24,049 nt of DNA from Chromera velia (taxonomy: Eukaryota; Sar; Chromeraceae). The position numbers and the translations under genes are program-made. Below are positions 9,364-19,339 of the stretch, one piece after another; within the stretch, counting starts at the first letter, position 1; each line of letters begins with the position of its first letter. Below the pieces are notes generated by a model. That model made no database searches and was not told where the DNA came from. It saw only the letters and a list, made by a program, of their open reading frames with translations. The stretch is from positions 1-24,049 of the forward strand of contig JAHBMJ010001985.1 in the NCBI GenBank assembly GCA_018398765.1, given 5' to 3'.

Positions 9364-10345
9364 TCTCACACGCACACACACAGAGCTCCCACCTCTCTGC
9401 CTGTGTCCCCTCCTTCCGGTCTCCCTATGCGCCTGTTTTTCTGTCTGTCATTCGGTCACTAGATCAATCAGTGTGTCTGTCTCTCTCTCCACCAGTCCTT
9501 CTGTCTCTACATTTGGTTTTGTGCCTTTTGTTCCTTCCTTTGCGTTGAATTTTTTTTGCAGCGACCTATCTGCCGTTTCGTTACTCAGGGCCTGTGCCGA
9601 TCGGGCAAGCTCTGTTTCTTTTCACACGACGTGATTTGCAGACAATTTGGGACATTCGGTTGGTTAGCAGATCGAATCCTCTCGCTTCATCTCTCTCTTG
9701 CATGCGCCTGACTGTCGGGAAGTGATGTCTAGCATCCGTTTCTTTTGTGCGTCTGCATGGCGATGTATCTGGATGGAAACTCAGTCAAAATTGTTCTGCC
9801 GCGTCGAAGTGCTTCTATGACCTTCAATTTCTCTCTTCCTTCCTTCTGGGGTGCACTGATATGAGGTATTTTCCTGAAGACAGTATGAACTGTCTCTCTG
9901 AGTAGACCCTTCACTTCTCTTCATCCACTGGGGCGATTCTTCGTGCCTAGGCCTTCTTTTGTCTTCAGGAATTCCTTTTCATGCCCGTACATCTGACTGC
10001 TCGTTCTCTTTTATCTTCCTGTCCTGCCTGCAACTCTGGAGAACAGGGGAATGCCACACTTCAGGATGCCAGTTTGGTCACGTTAAACCGAAAAAGGACA
10101 CGGAGAGAGATCTCTTCGTGACCACTCATCTGGAGTACCTGACTCGTTTGGTCAAGATCGGGGCTGCTCCTTACGGCTTTGCAAAAGAGAAGAATCGATA
10201 CTCCACAATGTGGTGGTTCCGTCGTGTGAACGAGTTGAATGGACACAATGCACCGGCGGGAGACAGACCGTCTAGCTCGTCCAGGAGCTCTTTTTCCCTT
10301 CCGGAAGAGTTTGGAGGTACTGGTGAGACTGTCGATTCCCAGTAA
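7220..10345 (+). CDS. CCCH-type zinc-finger protein, six proposed exons
   Basis: Proposed exons are 7220-7277, 8154-8303, 8423-8435, 8835-8898, 9562-9658 and 10047-10345. All junctions use GT..AG, phases agree, and they sum to 681 nt (226 residues plus TAA). Finger 2 is CX7CX5CX3H (residues about 99-117: ICRFVTQGLC then CFFSH). Finger 3 is CX8CX4CX3H (about 121-139: CRQFGTFGEC then CQFGH); its first half ends exon 5 and its second half starts exon 6. Finger 1 shows CPMGKKECAFSH followed by VLREKK, but its first Cys is not placed. CCCH fingers usually bind RNA and regulate mRNA decay, splicing or translation. After the fingers come about 60 residues ending in a Ser-rich tail. Fingers 2-3 and the last exon are strong. 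The first exon and the 13-nt exon rest on splice phase only, and the start could instead be ATG 8180. Confidence 0.75.
7755..7818. repeat. Compound microsatellite C30-(TC)n-(AC)n in intron 1
   Basis: Thirty C residues (7755-7784) run into (TC)8 to 7800 and (AC)9 to 7818. The tract lies in the proposed first intron of the zinc-finger gene. The length of such homopolymers is often unreliable in assemblies. Confidence 0.9.
8723..8871 (+). repeat. Tandem duplication of a zinc-finger exon
   Basis: A 43-bp block at 8723-8765 recurs at 8828-8870 (offset 105 bp), with one mismatch within the shared core. Each copy includes the TATGCAG acceptor and the codons for C-P-(K/M)-G-K-K-E-C-A-F-S-H. The first copy is followed at once by GT (8767) after the His codon. 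The second goes on for nine more codons to a donor at 8899. Between them are two copies of CATGTGTTGTTTA and a doubled AAAGATATAC. Both exon copies would enter in phase 2 and leave in phase 0. Confidence 0.85.
9319..9382. repeat. (CT)n(CA)n microsatellite in intron 4 of the zinc-finger gene
   Basis: CT repeats at about 9323-9347 run into CA repeats to about 9382, broken by CTCTCA and CG. The tract lies between the finger 1 and finger 2 exons. Confidence 0.85.
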
Positions 10346-11143
10346 AAAGAAGATCGAATTTCGTCCACCTTTTCTGGCGCGTATCTTTTATTGCAGTGGG
10401 TGCGGCTTGGGCTGCAGGCTTCAGCTGCATTCTCCTTCGTCTTCACAGTCTTGTGCTTGGAGCAGCTAGCCTATATATGTGTGAAACATCAACCGGGTGG
10501 GGACAGCGGGGAATGGAACGGGATGGGGTTTTCTTTTTATAGACAGTGACTGCCTGGGTTCGCTACATAGTTAGCTACGCATTTGGTTCTTTCTATATTG
10601 TAATTGACGAACGGATCTCGGCAAGATCGAGCAAGAGGCTCCGAATACATTCAAAGGGCCGGCTGGTGGAAAAGAACTCATGTAGTGTGATTAAAGCGGG
10701 CTTTGAACAAACCAACATATTTGGATGAGGAGTTGAAAGCGCTGCATGCTCACTTTATATCCGACAGACTCGTGTTTTGTTGACTTGAACAAATGTTAGA
10801 TCATATCGGTGCTTTAATGTATGACATCTAGCTTAACATACTGTTCTGTACTCCTCCGACCCCGAAGTCAGACAGAGTGCAGACTCTTTAGTTAGCGAAT
10901 GAGAAGAGAGTCGAATCCCTAGAGTAGCGATTAGCTAGAATGAGCTAGAAGAAGCTAGAGTGATGAGTGAAGTTGACAGTAAGGTTTGTTAGTCAGAAGG
11001 TAGCTGTGAGTGCAGTTGCCCAAGGTACCAGAGTGGTTGAATGAAGTGAATAAATTTTGCTAAGTCAGAAGTCGATCCGAAATCAAGAATTCTGTGTATG
11101 TTTTTGGGTGATTGATTGGCTGATGATTCTGATGATTTCGTTT
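10346..11143. other. 3' flank of the zinc-finger gene and spacer
   Basis: No supported coding sequence. A GCTAGA-type short repeat occurs around 10931-10960. Short open frames on both strands show no domains. Confidence 0.35.
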
Positions 11144-11343
11144 GTGGACGTTGTGGAATGTCGTGTGAACGCCTGTGGACGTATGTGGATACACGTGGAA
11201 CCTTCATGTGGAACTTTCCACAATTCGGTTCCACATGTTGATTTTGTGTCCTGTTTCATCTCGGGTTGTTTGTGGAACTTTCCCGGGGAATTCTGCTGTG
11301 GAATCTTAGTGTGGAACTCTCTTGTGGAATCCTAGTGTGGAAC
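11144..11343. repeat. Cluster of GTGGA(A) motifs
   Basis: GTGGA occurs about 11 times on the plus strand in 200 bp, most as TGTGGAAC or TGTGGAAT, plus two inverted copies. A perfect 10-bp inverted repeat, CATGTGGAAC at 11205-11214 and GTTCCACATG at 11228-11237, sits in the middle. The last 50 bp is a near-perfect duplication of a unit of about 26 bp (TGTGGAATCYTAGTGTGGAAC). Confidence 0.75.
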
Positions 11344-11884
11344 TTCAGATCCATAGTATACTTTCACAATATTTATATTTTTTATCGGAGATAGTTAACG
11401 CTATTTCATCTTACTACTAGTCTTACTAGCTTATAGAACTTCCTGTTTGAACTTCGTTAAACTTGCTTATCATTTTGGCTAGCTTGGATCGGTGTTTAAT
11501 TTAATACGTTATGTTGTTCCTCGTTTCTTGGGCCCTCTAACTTCTTTTTCTTTTAAGGCACTCACCCATTATATTCAGTGTGTCACGCCTGCCTCAGTGC
11601 ATGGCCGTTTGCTTGTCAGTCTAAGTCTGCGCCATCGGACTGGCAGTTGTCTTATTCCCTTTTCTTCTTCCACTACTTCTTTCCTATTCCATATCTCATT
11701 GTATACTATCATTACTTCAATATTACAATACACCACAAAAACATGCAGTGGCAGATTTTAATGTATGTATTATATCATGTAATATCACGTGACCTTTTGT
11801 CAAATCTTAATTTTCTCGGTTTGTTCCGGCCATTTGCTGCCCCCCCCCTTTATTTGCTGGTGGAACATGCAAGGTATCTGAAAG

Positions 11885-11955
11885 TGTTTAAAAACATAAA
11901 TTTAAAAAAAATAAAAAAAAAAAATAAAAAAAAACTCTCAAGTTTAAAATAAAAA
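11885..11955. repeat. A-rich tract
   Basis: Long A runs broken by single T residues on the plus strand. It might be the fossil poly(A) of a retroposed sequence, because a dispersed repeat begins 16 bp after it at 11971, but this is not shown. Confidence 0.6.
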
Positions 11956-11970
11956 TATACAGACATGAAG

Positions 11971-12052
11971 TTGATGATTGAGGGTTTTGTTATGCATGCC
12001 ACGTCCCCATATCTAGCCCCATATATAAAAGGCGGATGTAGCCTAGTTTGTT
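11971..12052 (+). repeat. Dispersed repeat with TATA-like core, copy 1
   Basis: TTGATGATTGAGGGTTTTGT, ATGCATGCC, CGTCCCCATAT and ATATATAAAAGGCGGAT blocks recur in the same order at 12563-12635. Copy 1 has a roughly 12-bp insertion (CTAGCCCCATAT) relative to copy 2. Confidence 0.8.
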
Positions 12053-12394
12053 TGGTTGTCTAACAGTGCGTCTGTTCATCGATTACTTTCAATGCATGGC
12101 TCATCACTCGCGCCCTTAAGTACAAGATAGGCGAACCAGATGGAGAGAAGAGAGGCAGAGCAAAACCTTTATAACATTCTTTTCCCTTGACAAAGGCTAC
12201 CCTTCGCCCCGAGAAAAAGATTTTAATCAAGAGAAGACCAAACCAATGTACTCTCTTTTTAGTTGACTTCCTTCTTCTGCCCATCTCCCTTTGTTATTTA
12301 GTTTTTCTCTGTCCTCCGATTCATTTTTCTTCCTTTTTTCTCCCTCCCTCAATCTGTCTTCAAAATTCTTTCTTCTGGCATACCCAAGCTTGAA

Positions 12395-12424
12395 TTCAGA
12401 TTGATTTGATTGATTGATTGATAA
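12395..12424. repeat. (GATT)n tract
   Basis: GATTGATTTGATTGATTGATTGATAA follows a pyrimidine-rich stretch at 12260-12390. The same arrangement closes the LINE copy at 5519-5532, so this may be the 3' tail of another, heavily truncated copy. Confidence 0.55.
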
Positions 12425-12562
12425 GTTCCGTACTAGGCCTTCCCGCTATGTTAATCTGTAGGCCTTCCCAAAGTTTTTCACTTCTAAGTTGACTCTTGAA
12501 ACATAGGATTCATTAAACCGAGCGGAGCCGCCTCTTACCACTCAAAATGGTTTTTACAACTT

Positions 12563-12635
12563 TTGATGATTGAGGGTTTTTTCATGCATGCCGCGTCCCC
12601 ATATATAAGAGGCGGATCTAACTTTTTGGTTTACA
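12563..12635 (+). repeat. Dispersed repeat with TATA-like core, copy 2
   Basis: Second copy of the repeat at 11971, about 590 bp downstream in the same orientation. It keeps the GATGATTGAGGGTTTT, CATGCATGCC, CGTCCCCATATATAA and GAGGCGGAT blocks. The repeated pair may be two insertions of one family or a segmental duplication. Confidence 0.8.
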
Positions 12636-12648
12636 TGGTTTGTGCATG

Positions 12649-12735
12649 GTCGGGGTGCGCCTTTGCGCAGTGTACACTAAATATGGCCAGCCCGTTATAG
12701 GTTTACTATAGGTTGGTCGGGGTGCACCTGTGCGT
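12649..12735 (+). repeat. Direct repeat of a 21-bp GC-rich block
   Basis: GGTCGGGGTGCGCCTTTGCGC at 12649-12669 recurs as GGTCGGGGTGCACCTGTGCG at 12715-12734, 66 bp apart. Its role is unknown. Confidence 0.65.
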
Positions 12736-12877
12736 GCATCGATCGCCTCGCGGGGAGTGGCCCGACGTCCAACGCGCGCAATTCGAGCGAAAAGGTTCTA
12801 TCAGTACAGTTTTTGCTTAATTCAAAATTTGTAATTAAAGTAATTAACGTGATTATGTTGGACGCATTTCCTCATTG

Positions 12878-12880
<3 letters not shown>

Positions 12881-12909
<29 letters not shown>
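12881..12909. repeat. (AT)n microsatellite
   Basis: Alternating AT of about 29 bases, about 250 bp upstream of the start codon of the nine-exon gene. Confidence 0.9.
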
Positions 12910-12913
<4 letters not shown>

Positions 12914-13158
12914 CGAGTGCAAGTAAATTATGAGCACCATCATTACCACATCACCCTTTCAAGCTCGACCTGAGCGAAACTGAAGCAGTGTCCGGTCTGC
13001 AGACGAGTTATTGTTTCTTTTTCCCAGCGTTGTTCAAATTGTTATTTTCACTCAACCTGTCTCACTCTCCGAACACCGTACCAGGTCTGATCGCTTCTCT
13101 CCATATACTGAACCACGCAAGCCCGTAGAAACGGAAGGACTTTACAGAGGCCGATAGA

Positions 13159-14709
13159 ATGGCAGAGGGCAGAAACCTCCGGAGCCTCCTCCACCAGCAT
13201 TTAGACTCCTCGAACATTCACACGACTCCAAAGAGAAGAGAGACAAGATTTGAGCTCAATGAAAGAGACGACGACACAGTCTTCCAACCCAGGCACATCG
13301 GCACTCTCCAGACTCTGAACACGGCCAATCTCTCCCAGTATCTGCGTAACATCTCGAGAGGAGGTCTCAGCAGAGCAGCCACTCACGAGGAGAAGAGCCA
13401 GAGAAGTGGGCGATCCTCCAGGCAGGAGTTGGACAGAGAACCTCTGACGGAGTCCGAGCTGTTCCTCCAGAATTTCCTCAATGAAGTCGCACAACGGCCT
13501 CGGGTTACAGAGAAATTCGCAGACGAAATTCCAGAACCAGGTACGGACACAGACTCACGGACCGTGCATGAGGAATGCGTTTCTCGCATGCATGGATGCA
13601 TGCATCTTTTTAGACTGATGTGCGTGTGACGAAGCCGAATCTAACCGCACAACCGAGTGCATGTCGTCACACACTCAGTTTGGATGGAACTTGTGATTGT
13701 TTGTCCTGAGAACAGTTGCTTTCTTGAAGAAATGGGGAAATAAACTGCGTGCGCACAGTCGCTTCTTTCCCGGAGCAACGAACTGGAATGGCTGCAAATT
13801 GAGATTTTCCCATCATTCTTCAAATTCACGGTCAAACCCCCGTTCCCCTTGTGTTTCATCTCTGTGCAGTTCTCACTGTGCCCGATTCGTTTGACGTCAA
13901 CAAGCCGAGCGTTTCTCTGGACGGAGTTGCCCAGCTCCGTTCCCGTGCAGAGGAGGCGGGCGTCCCCTTCATTGATGTCTTGGTGGGGGACGTTCAGGTC
14001 CTCGTGGATGGGGTCGTCATGCTGGCCATGGGCAGACTCGATGGTGGGTGCCTGCAGATGTGCATTTGCAGAAGGACCGGGAGGTTGTGCAGACAGATTC
14101 AGTCACTTATCCTGTTGAGAACAGGTAGAAGATTGGTACATGGTGTAAAGATCATCACAAGCAGTGCGCATATTAAAAGGCTGCCTTCGGCTGACCTTTT
14201 CTGAGGTTGCAGTTCTTCTATGTGTTGCGCCTCTGACTTTGTTTGTGCACAAGAAGGCGAGCAAAGGAAACGTAACGGAGTAAGGAGTCCATGATGCTCG
14301 ATCATTGTTGCTTTGCTGTTTGTGGTTCTTTGCAGCTGTCTGCCGGTTTCTCGAGTGGATTGAAGAAGCAGCCCCCCCAGTTTTGTGCGCGCACACTCAA
14401 TGATGCTCATGTCATTTCCCGATTTCTTTCTACTTGCAGTCCTCTACCAGCGTCTGCAAGGATACCTCGAGGTGAACCTGTCGGACGAGAAGGTGGTTGC
14501 CAACATGCCCCAGGGAGTGAGAATGGTCTCCGACGTCACCTATGCGTACGGCTGTGCAGGTGCGTGGAGCAGTCGGCTCGGTACATCTTTCGATTGCTCC
14601 TGATTACTTTATCTCGATCTCCATCTGTCTGTCTTTCTGTCTGTCTAGTAAAGGAAAGACCATATAGTCTGTCTGTCTGAAGAAAAGAAGGAAGAAAAAG
14701 AAACATATA

Positions 14710-14747
<38 letters not shown>

Positions 14748-14758
14748 GTTTTGTTTTT

Positions 14759-14803
<45 letters not shown>

Positions 14804-14868
14804 GAGAAGCAGAAGCATATAGTCTGTCTGTCTGTCTGTCTGTCTGTCTGTGTGTGTGTGTGTGTGTG

Positions 14869-14901
<33 letters not shown>

Positions 14902-15633
14902 GCAGGGTACCACCTCGGTTCTCTTCTGATCAAAGTGAATCCAGAGGAACAGACACCCTCAAAGGTCGGCCGATCTATCGGCTTGAGAGGAGAGAAAATT
15001 ACGGGGGGGACATCATGAATAGCATGCAGGGGAAAGAAAAACAATGAGGGGCAAAAACAGCATTGTCAAAGAGAATTAAAAGAGCAGGACAAAACACCAT
15101 TTGAGGAAAGGCAGGGTCACTAAGTCGAATTAAAGAGAGATTATGCACGCGGAGGAAGTCGAGACGAATTAAGCCAGAGAAAATAGCATGAAATGAAGAA
15201 ATCACACCCGAAAACGCTTGCAGCCAGAATGTCTTCCTTCTTCTTGCCCTCATAAACAGATTATCTTTATTATTTGGTCTCTCTCGCTCCTCCAGTTTTC
15301 TCTGGTTCGTGCCTTTTGTAATGTTGATCCTTCGCCATGAACGCACACCTTTATCCCTCGCCCGCTGTCCCTCACTCACTCTGCTCATCGCGTCTCTACC
15401 GTCAAAGGATAAAAAAAATCATGCACATGTCCCCACCCTGAATTCTCCTGTCATTCTCATTGGGGTACTTGAACCCCGCACACATGTAGTCTGCCTTCTC
15501 TGTTTCGCCGACCTTATTGCACTCCCATTTCCCTCCTCTGATCTTGACCTCCTGAGTGCCTGGTCCGCTTCCGTCCTCCTGCTTACTTGCAGCCCCTGGT
15601 GCCTGACAGCCCTGGAGAAGCGATCTCGGTGCG

Positions 15634-15694
<61 letters not shown>

Positions 15695-15743
15695 GTGTGT
15701 GTGTGTGTGCGTGTGTGTGTGTGTGTGTGCGTGTGTGTGTGTG

Positions 15744-15839
<96 letters not shown>

Positions 15840-16747
15840 CGTGTGTGTGTGTGTGTGTGCAAGGTGAGCGGTTGTCTTTCTTTCTCTCTCCGCCTGAACA
15901 GCTTTCTGGTTTCTTTTTTGGGGGCCTTCAACGTTGATGATACCTCCATGAAATCGAGGAGGCAGCATTCTTGACAGACAATGTCTGACCATGATCGGGA
16001 AATGGACCGACTCTCACCACGTGCAGTGATACTTGAGTGACCTCTAACTCCTAAAACACGCGCATTAGCACCATGGACCACACTCCTATTTGATGGTACG
16101 GCTTCTTGTATGCATGTGCGGCGTTTTCTGCAGCGTGCATTGGTGAATCTTCGTGTCATGTCTCTGTCGTCATGAAAGTTTCAATCCCTAGGGCTGACCG
16201 ACCTTTTGCTCTGACAGAACCAAAAACTTTTCGTTGTTTGTGAAACTGACGCACGCAGATGCTGCCCCGGTATGCGGACAGGATGACCGAGATCTCGTGC
16301 AAGCTGGCGACGGTGATTCGGGTGAGTCGTTTTAGGCGTCCTCCTTCCCTAGGCATTTGCGGGTGTGGGCTTTTTGAGGTGTCTAGGGCTGAAGAAGGCT
16401 AGGTAGAGAGGATGGAGTTGTAAATTGTGGAAGGGAACAGAGAGCCTTGTTTGCGCAGGGAAAAAGTCTGCCTCCAGGGTGATTTTTGTGGCTGATTTGA
16501 CTGTTTGCTTTGATAAGCTCTTCATATGAAGCGATGAGCCAGCAGGGTAGTCTGTCTACAGGACGCAGTGTGACTCTGAGGAAGATGAGAGGACAACATT
16601 CGATTCGTCAATTGACGTGGCATATGTGTTTGTACCTGTATGTCTGTTTGTATCTCTGCAGCAAAAAAGAAGACAGAGGCAAGAGTGGCGCTCTCTGATT
16701 GATGAGGAGTCTGTCGAGGTCCGTCCGTCTGGATGCATGAGGTTTGG

Positions 16748-16781
<34 letters not shown>

Positions 16782-18022
16782 AAGCCCTGTGTGTATGTGT
16801 GTACGCATGTGTGTTTGGAAAACCCTCCGTTATCACAAATCGGGGGGGCACTCACGAACAGTAAAAGAGAAGAAGAGAAAAAACAAAAGAGAAAAGAAAG
16901 AAGAGAGGAAAGCAAGCTCAGACGAAAGAAAACAGAGGCCCACAAGAAACAAGCGGGAGAAGAATGCAACAGTTCATAAAATTGGCTTTTTGACACTACA
17001 GTTCATAACAGAAGAATTGTGCAAGTATGACTGACTGGCCTCTTGGCTCTACAGTTGCATTTCCTCTTCATGCTGGAAAGACCCTCGATCTCGGGATGAT
17101 GAGGTGAGACGAGTACAGTATTCTTTGGAATCTGCTTCTTCGAAGTCCAGACAACTAAGCGTGCGTGCTTCTTTTACGACCCACTGGTTCGACGAGGGCA
17201 GCTCAACGATCCTCTGCTTCACTTTTGACTTATTGGCCGACCAACCGACAGGTTGACTGTTTGACTGCATGACTGATTGCATGGCATTGCAGCAACTCCA
17301 CCACTACCTGAACTACGTGGGGGCTCTGTTGATCGAATTGTGCAACACTCTGCCGGAGAAGCTGAACTTTCAGAAAGGTCAGTCAGTAGCCGAATAATTA
17401 GTTGCTGTGAATTGTTCCATGCATATTATGGGAGAGCCTGTCGAGAAACAGTTGTACTCTTAATTTCTGACGATTTCATGTGGGTGCATGCAAAGGGCCC
17501 GTTTTGCATTCTGTTCCTTTTTGACAGGTAAGACTCTAGATATTTCGACACAATCTATCTGCGCTTTTTGAGGGAGACGCACATGTCCCCCAAGAGACCT
17601 CAGCAGCGTCAATGATTCGATTCATTAGAGAGGAACTGCGCGAAAATGAAAAGCTAGCAATGCTGTGCTTCTGGAGATAATGCGAGATGAGCTCTCTAAG
17701 AAACTTCCCCTTTCGACCATCCTACTTGTTTGCAGCTTCCACCGCTGCCCTCACCGCTGTGAGATGGAAGCGCAAGGCCCTCGGGTCCACCCTTGCCTCA
17801 AAGAAACAACCTACGGTCGGGGGATCCTCAGGAGACCGCCACGATATGACAATCGGGGGGATAGGGGAGCTGTTCCCGTCGCCTAGAGCCGAGAATGCAG
17901 AGCACGCCGCGATCCTGGCAGAACTCCGCAGAGGGTCGGCAGCCTCTGCAGTGGGGGACGAGAGATCGATGGCCGAAGCGACAGCAGCTGTTTCGTCCCA
18001 TTTCTCTCATCTTCGAATTTGA
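13159..18022 (+). CDS. Unrecognised protein of about 420 residues, nine exons
   Basis: Exons proposed: 13159-13540, 13870-14043, 14440-14559, 14906-14964, 15593-15628, 16259-16321, 16662-16718, 17293-17377 and 17736-18022 (TGA). Every intron is GT..AG with a good CAG acceptor, the phases chain without conflict, and the sum is exactly 421 codons. The ATG sits in AGAATGGC, a fair start context. The first about 127 residues are Arg/Ser/Glu-rich and probably disordered. Residues 128-245 look folded (VPFIDVLVGDVQVLVDG, then YQRLQGYLEVNLSDEKVV). Residues 258-325 are charged and helical (RYADRMTEISCKLATVIR, KRRQRQEWRSLIDEE), perhaps a coiled coil. The last 95 residues end in Ala-rich helix-like sequence. 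I see no signal peptide, membrane segment or known catalytic motif and do not recognise the family. Introns hold long microsatellites. Confidence 0.75.
14626..14905 (+). repeat. (CTGT)n minisatellite-like array filling intron 3
   Basis: At least four blocks of (CTGT)n are separated by short spacers (AGAAAAGAAGGAAGAAAAAG-like, TTTTGTTTTTTT, GAGAAGCAGAAG). Three blocks begin with CATATAGTCTGTCTG (14661, 14704, 14816), and a (GT)n patch lies at 14850-14869. The array ends directly in the CTGCAG acceptor of exon 4 at 14905. Confidence 0.9.
15629..15860 (+). repeat. (CT)n(GT)n microsatellite starting at a splice donor
   Basis: The donor GTGCGT of exon 5 begins at 15629 and runs straight into (CT)14 and then about 200 bp of GT. 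GC interruptions fall at 15690, 15710, 15730 and 15750, exactly 20 bp apart, with more at 15804, 15836, 15840 and 15860. The tract is alternating purine-pyrimidine. A strong decoy donor (CAAGGTGAGC) follows at 15861-15870. Confidence 0.95.
16751..16779 (+). repeat. G29 homopolymer in intron 7
   Basis: Twenty-nine G residues on the sense strand, 32 bp after the exon 7 donor, then a GTGT-rich patch. Such a run could form a G-quadruplex in the transcript; its true length is uncertain. Confidence 0.9.
17055..17103 (+). other. Candidate alternative (frame-breaking) exon
   Basis: A 49-nt segment sits between an acceptor (CTCTACAG) and a strong donor (GAG before GTGAGA), inside intron 7. Read in the phase of the preceding exon it reaches TGA after 14 codons. 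Exons 7 and 8 join in frame without it. It may be a skipped or nonsense-decay exon, or chance. Confidence 0.3.
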
Positions 18023-18515
18023 TGATCGTGTGTCTGTTCAAGGCTGCAAAAACACGCGGCGTAAACAGGCAAACCGAAAATTATCATGACATCGAAGTGG
18101 CACACAACTGAACAATGAATCACTGGCACTGTCTGGCAGTTCACAATTGAAAGAAAACGCTGCCTTAGACGCTGCCATACTGGGCCAGTACAGCGTTCGT
18201 TTATAGAAATAGAACTTGCTTTGATGTATGTTAACTAGGATGTCATCAGCAACTTCGCAGGTTTCAGCTTTTTTGAGTTACTGTTCAGTTGACATAAGTT
18301 GAGCATTGTTAAATGAAATTAAAAATAAATCTAGTGAAAAAAAAATTTTTATTTGTTTTTATGTATATACGTTTGAATAGTTACAGCCCGAGTTTTTAGC
18401 ATATACAAATTGAGCTTTTAATTGACTCTTCATACAGTGCAAAAGCTCCGGTCAAACGGAATTTGTGGTACGGAAGTCTTAAAAAAAAAAATAATGAAAA
18501 ATTGTCATAATCCTA
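18023..18515. other. 3' flank of the nine-exon gene
   Basis: No gene seen. The sequence turns AT-rich from about 18230. A possible AATAAA polyadenylation signal lies at 18324-18329, about 300 bp after the stop codon. Confidence 0.35.
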
Positions 18516-18711
18516 GGCTCCCCATACTACATAAAAAAATAAACAAATAAATTTAGGCTAAAATCTGAATTAGTTTTTTATTTTTTATTTTTGTGCGTCA
18601 GCTGAGCTTTGAACTTTAAACTTGAAATGCCTGCTTCAACAAAAAAAATAAAAAACTAAAAGGGATTTTGAGAAATTACTAACTTTCCCATTTTTTAAAG
18701 TATGGGGAGCC
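18516..18711. mobile_element. MITE-like element with 13-bp terminal inverted repeats
   Basis: GGCTCCCCATACT at 18516-18528 is matched perfectly in inverse by AGTATGGGGAGCC at 18699-18711. The inner sequence is AT-rich and also self-complementary: TTAGTTTTTTATTTTTT (about 18571-18587) pairs with AAAAAAATAAAAAACTAA (about 18642-18659). Length is 196 bp with no coding capacity. A clean target duplication is not evident; TA or TTA-like bases flank both sides. Confidence 0.7.
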
Positions 18712-19339
18712 TTTAGTCATACTCGTATGATTAAGTGAAGCAATTTACAGGCTAGTTCACAGGTTATCAAAATTTGTATATAACATTTCAGTCAATTTCG
18801 AAGTTCAGTCTTGTGCGCTGCAGTTTTACGTCAGTATATCATTATTTTGCCTAATTTTACCTTTTCAAAAAATTAAAATCAATAAATGATTGAATAAGTG
18901 AAAGAATGAAACGTTCCTGCTTTGGAAAGCGAGGGGAGAACGGCCCCAGAGCAACTGTTTCCGCCTTCAATGACCTTTGACTGAAGAGACCTTTGCAGTG
19001 TTCCGAGCATCCCCAGCCAAAATCCGGGCCCTCCGCCCTGAGTACTGCATAGTACTTTTTTTCTTCTTGCTTTTTTTTTCTTTAACATGTGCGGCGAGCC
19101 AACGCATTGTGTGTGTATGTGTGTGTGATGTGCCGGAGTACGTGACTGAGTGAGGGTGAATGAGTCCGTGTGGGAGCGTGCCGTTGATCGTCTTATTGAA
19201 GACTAGGCCCAAGTTATCAGACAGACAGACGGCCGAGGAGGGGGGCGCGATGAGGAAGGAAGCCTCATCAAATTGGCTATCGTCTACCAATTCGGTGGAC
19301 AGCTAGCCCGACTGTGACCACTCCCCCCCCCTCTCACTC
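18712..19339. other. Intergenic spacer, 3' side of two converging genes
   Basis: No gene supported. It lies between the plus-strand nine-exon gene and the minus-strand membrane-protein gene. It contains short AT-rich runs and a small GTGTGT patch at 19109-19126. Confidence 0.4.

Noticed and set aside
14604..15044. Minus-strand frame rich in DRQT repeats
   Set aside because: It is a translation of the (CTGT)n array in intron 3; the plus-strand exons on both sides chain in phase.
15402..16159. Long frames of His-Thr or Cys-Val repeats on both strands
   Set aside because: They are translations of the GT microsatellite in intron 5, open only because the repeat has no stops.
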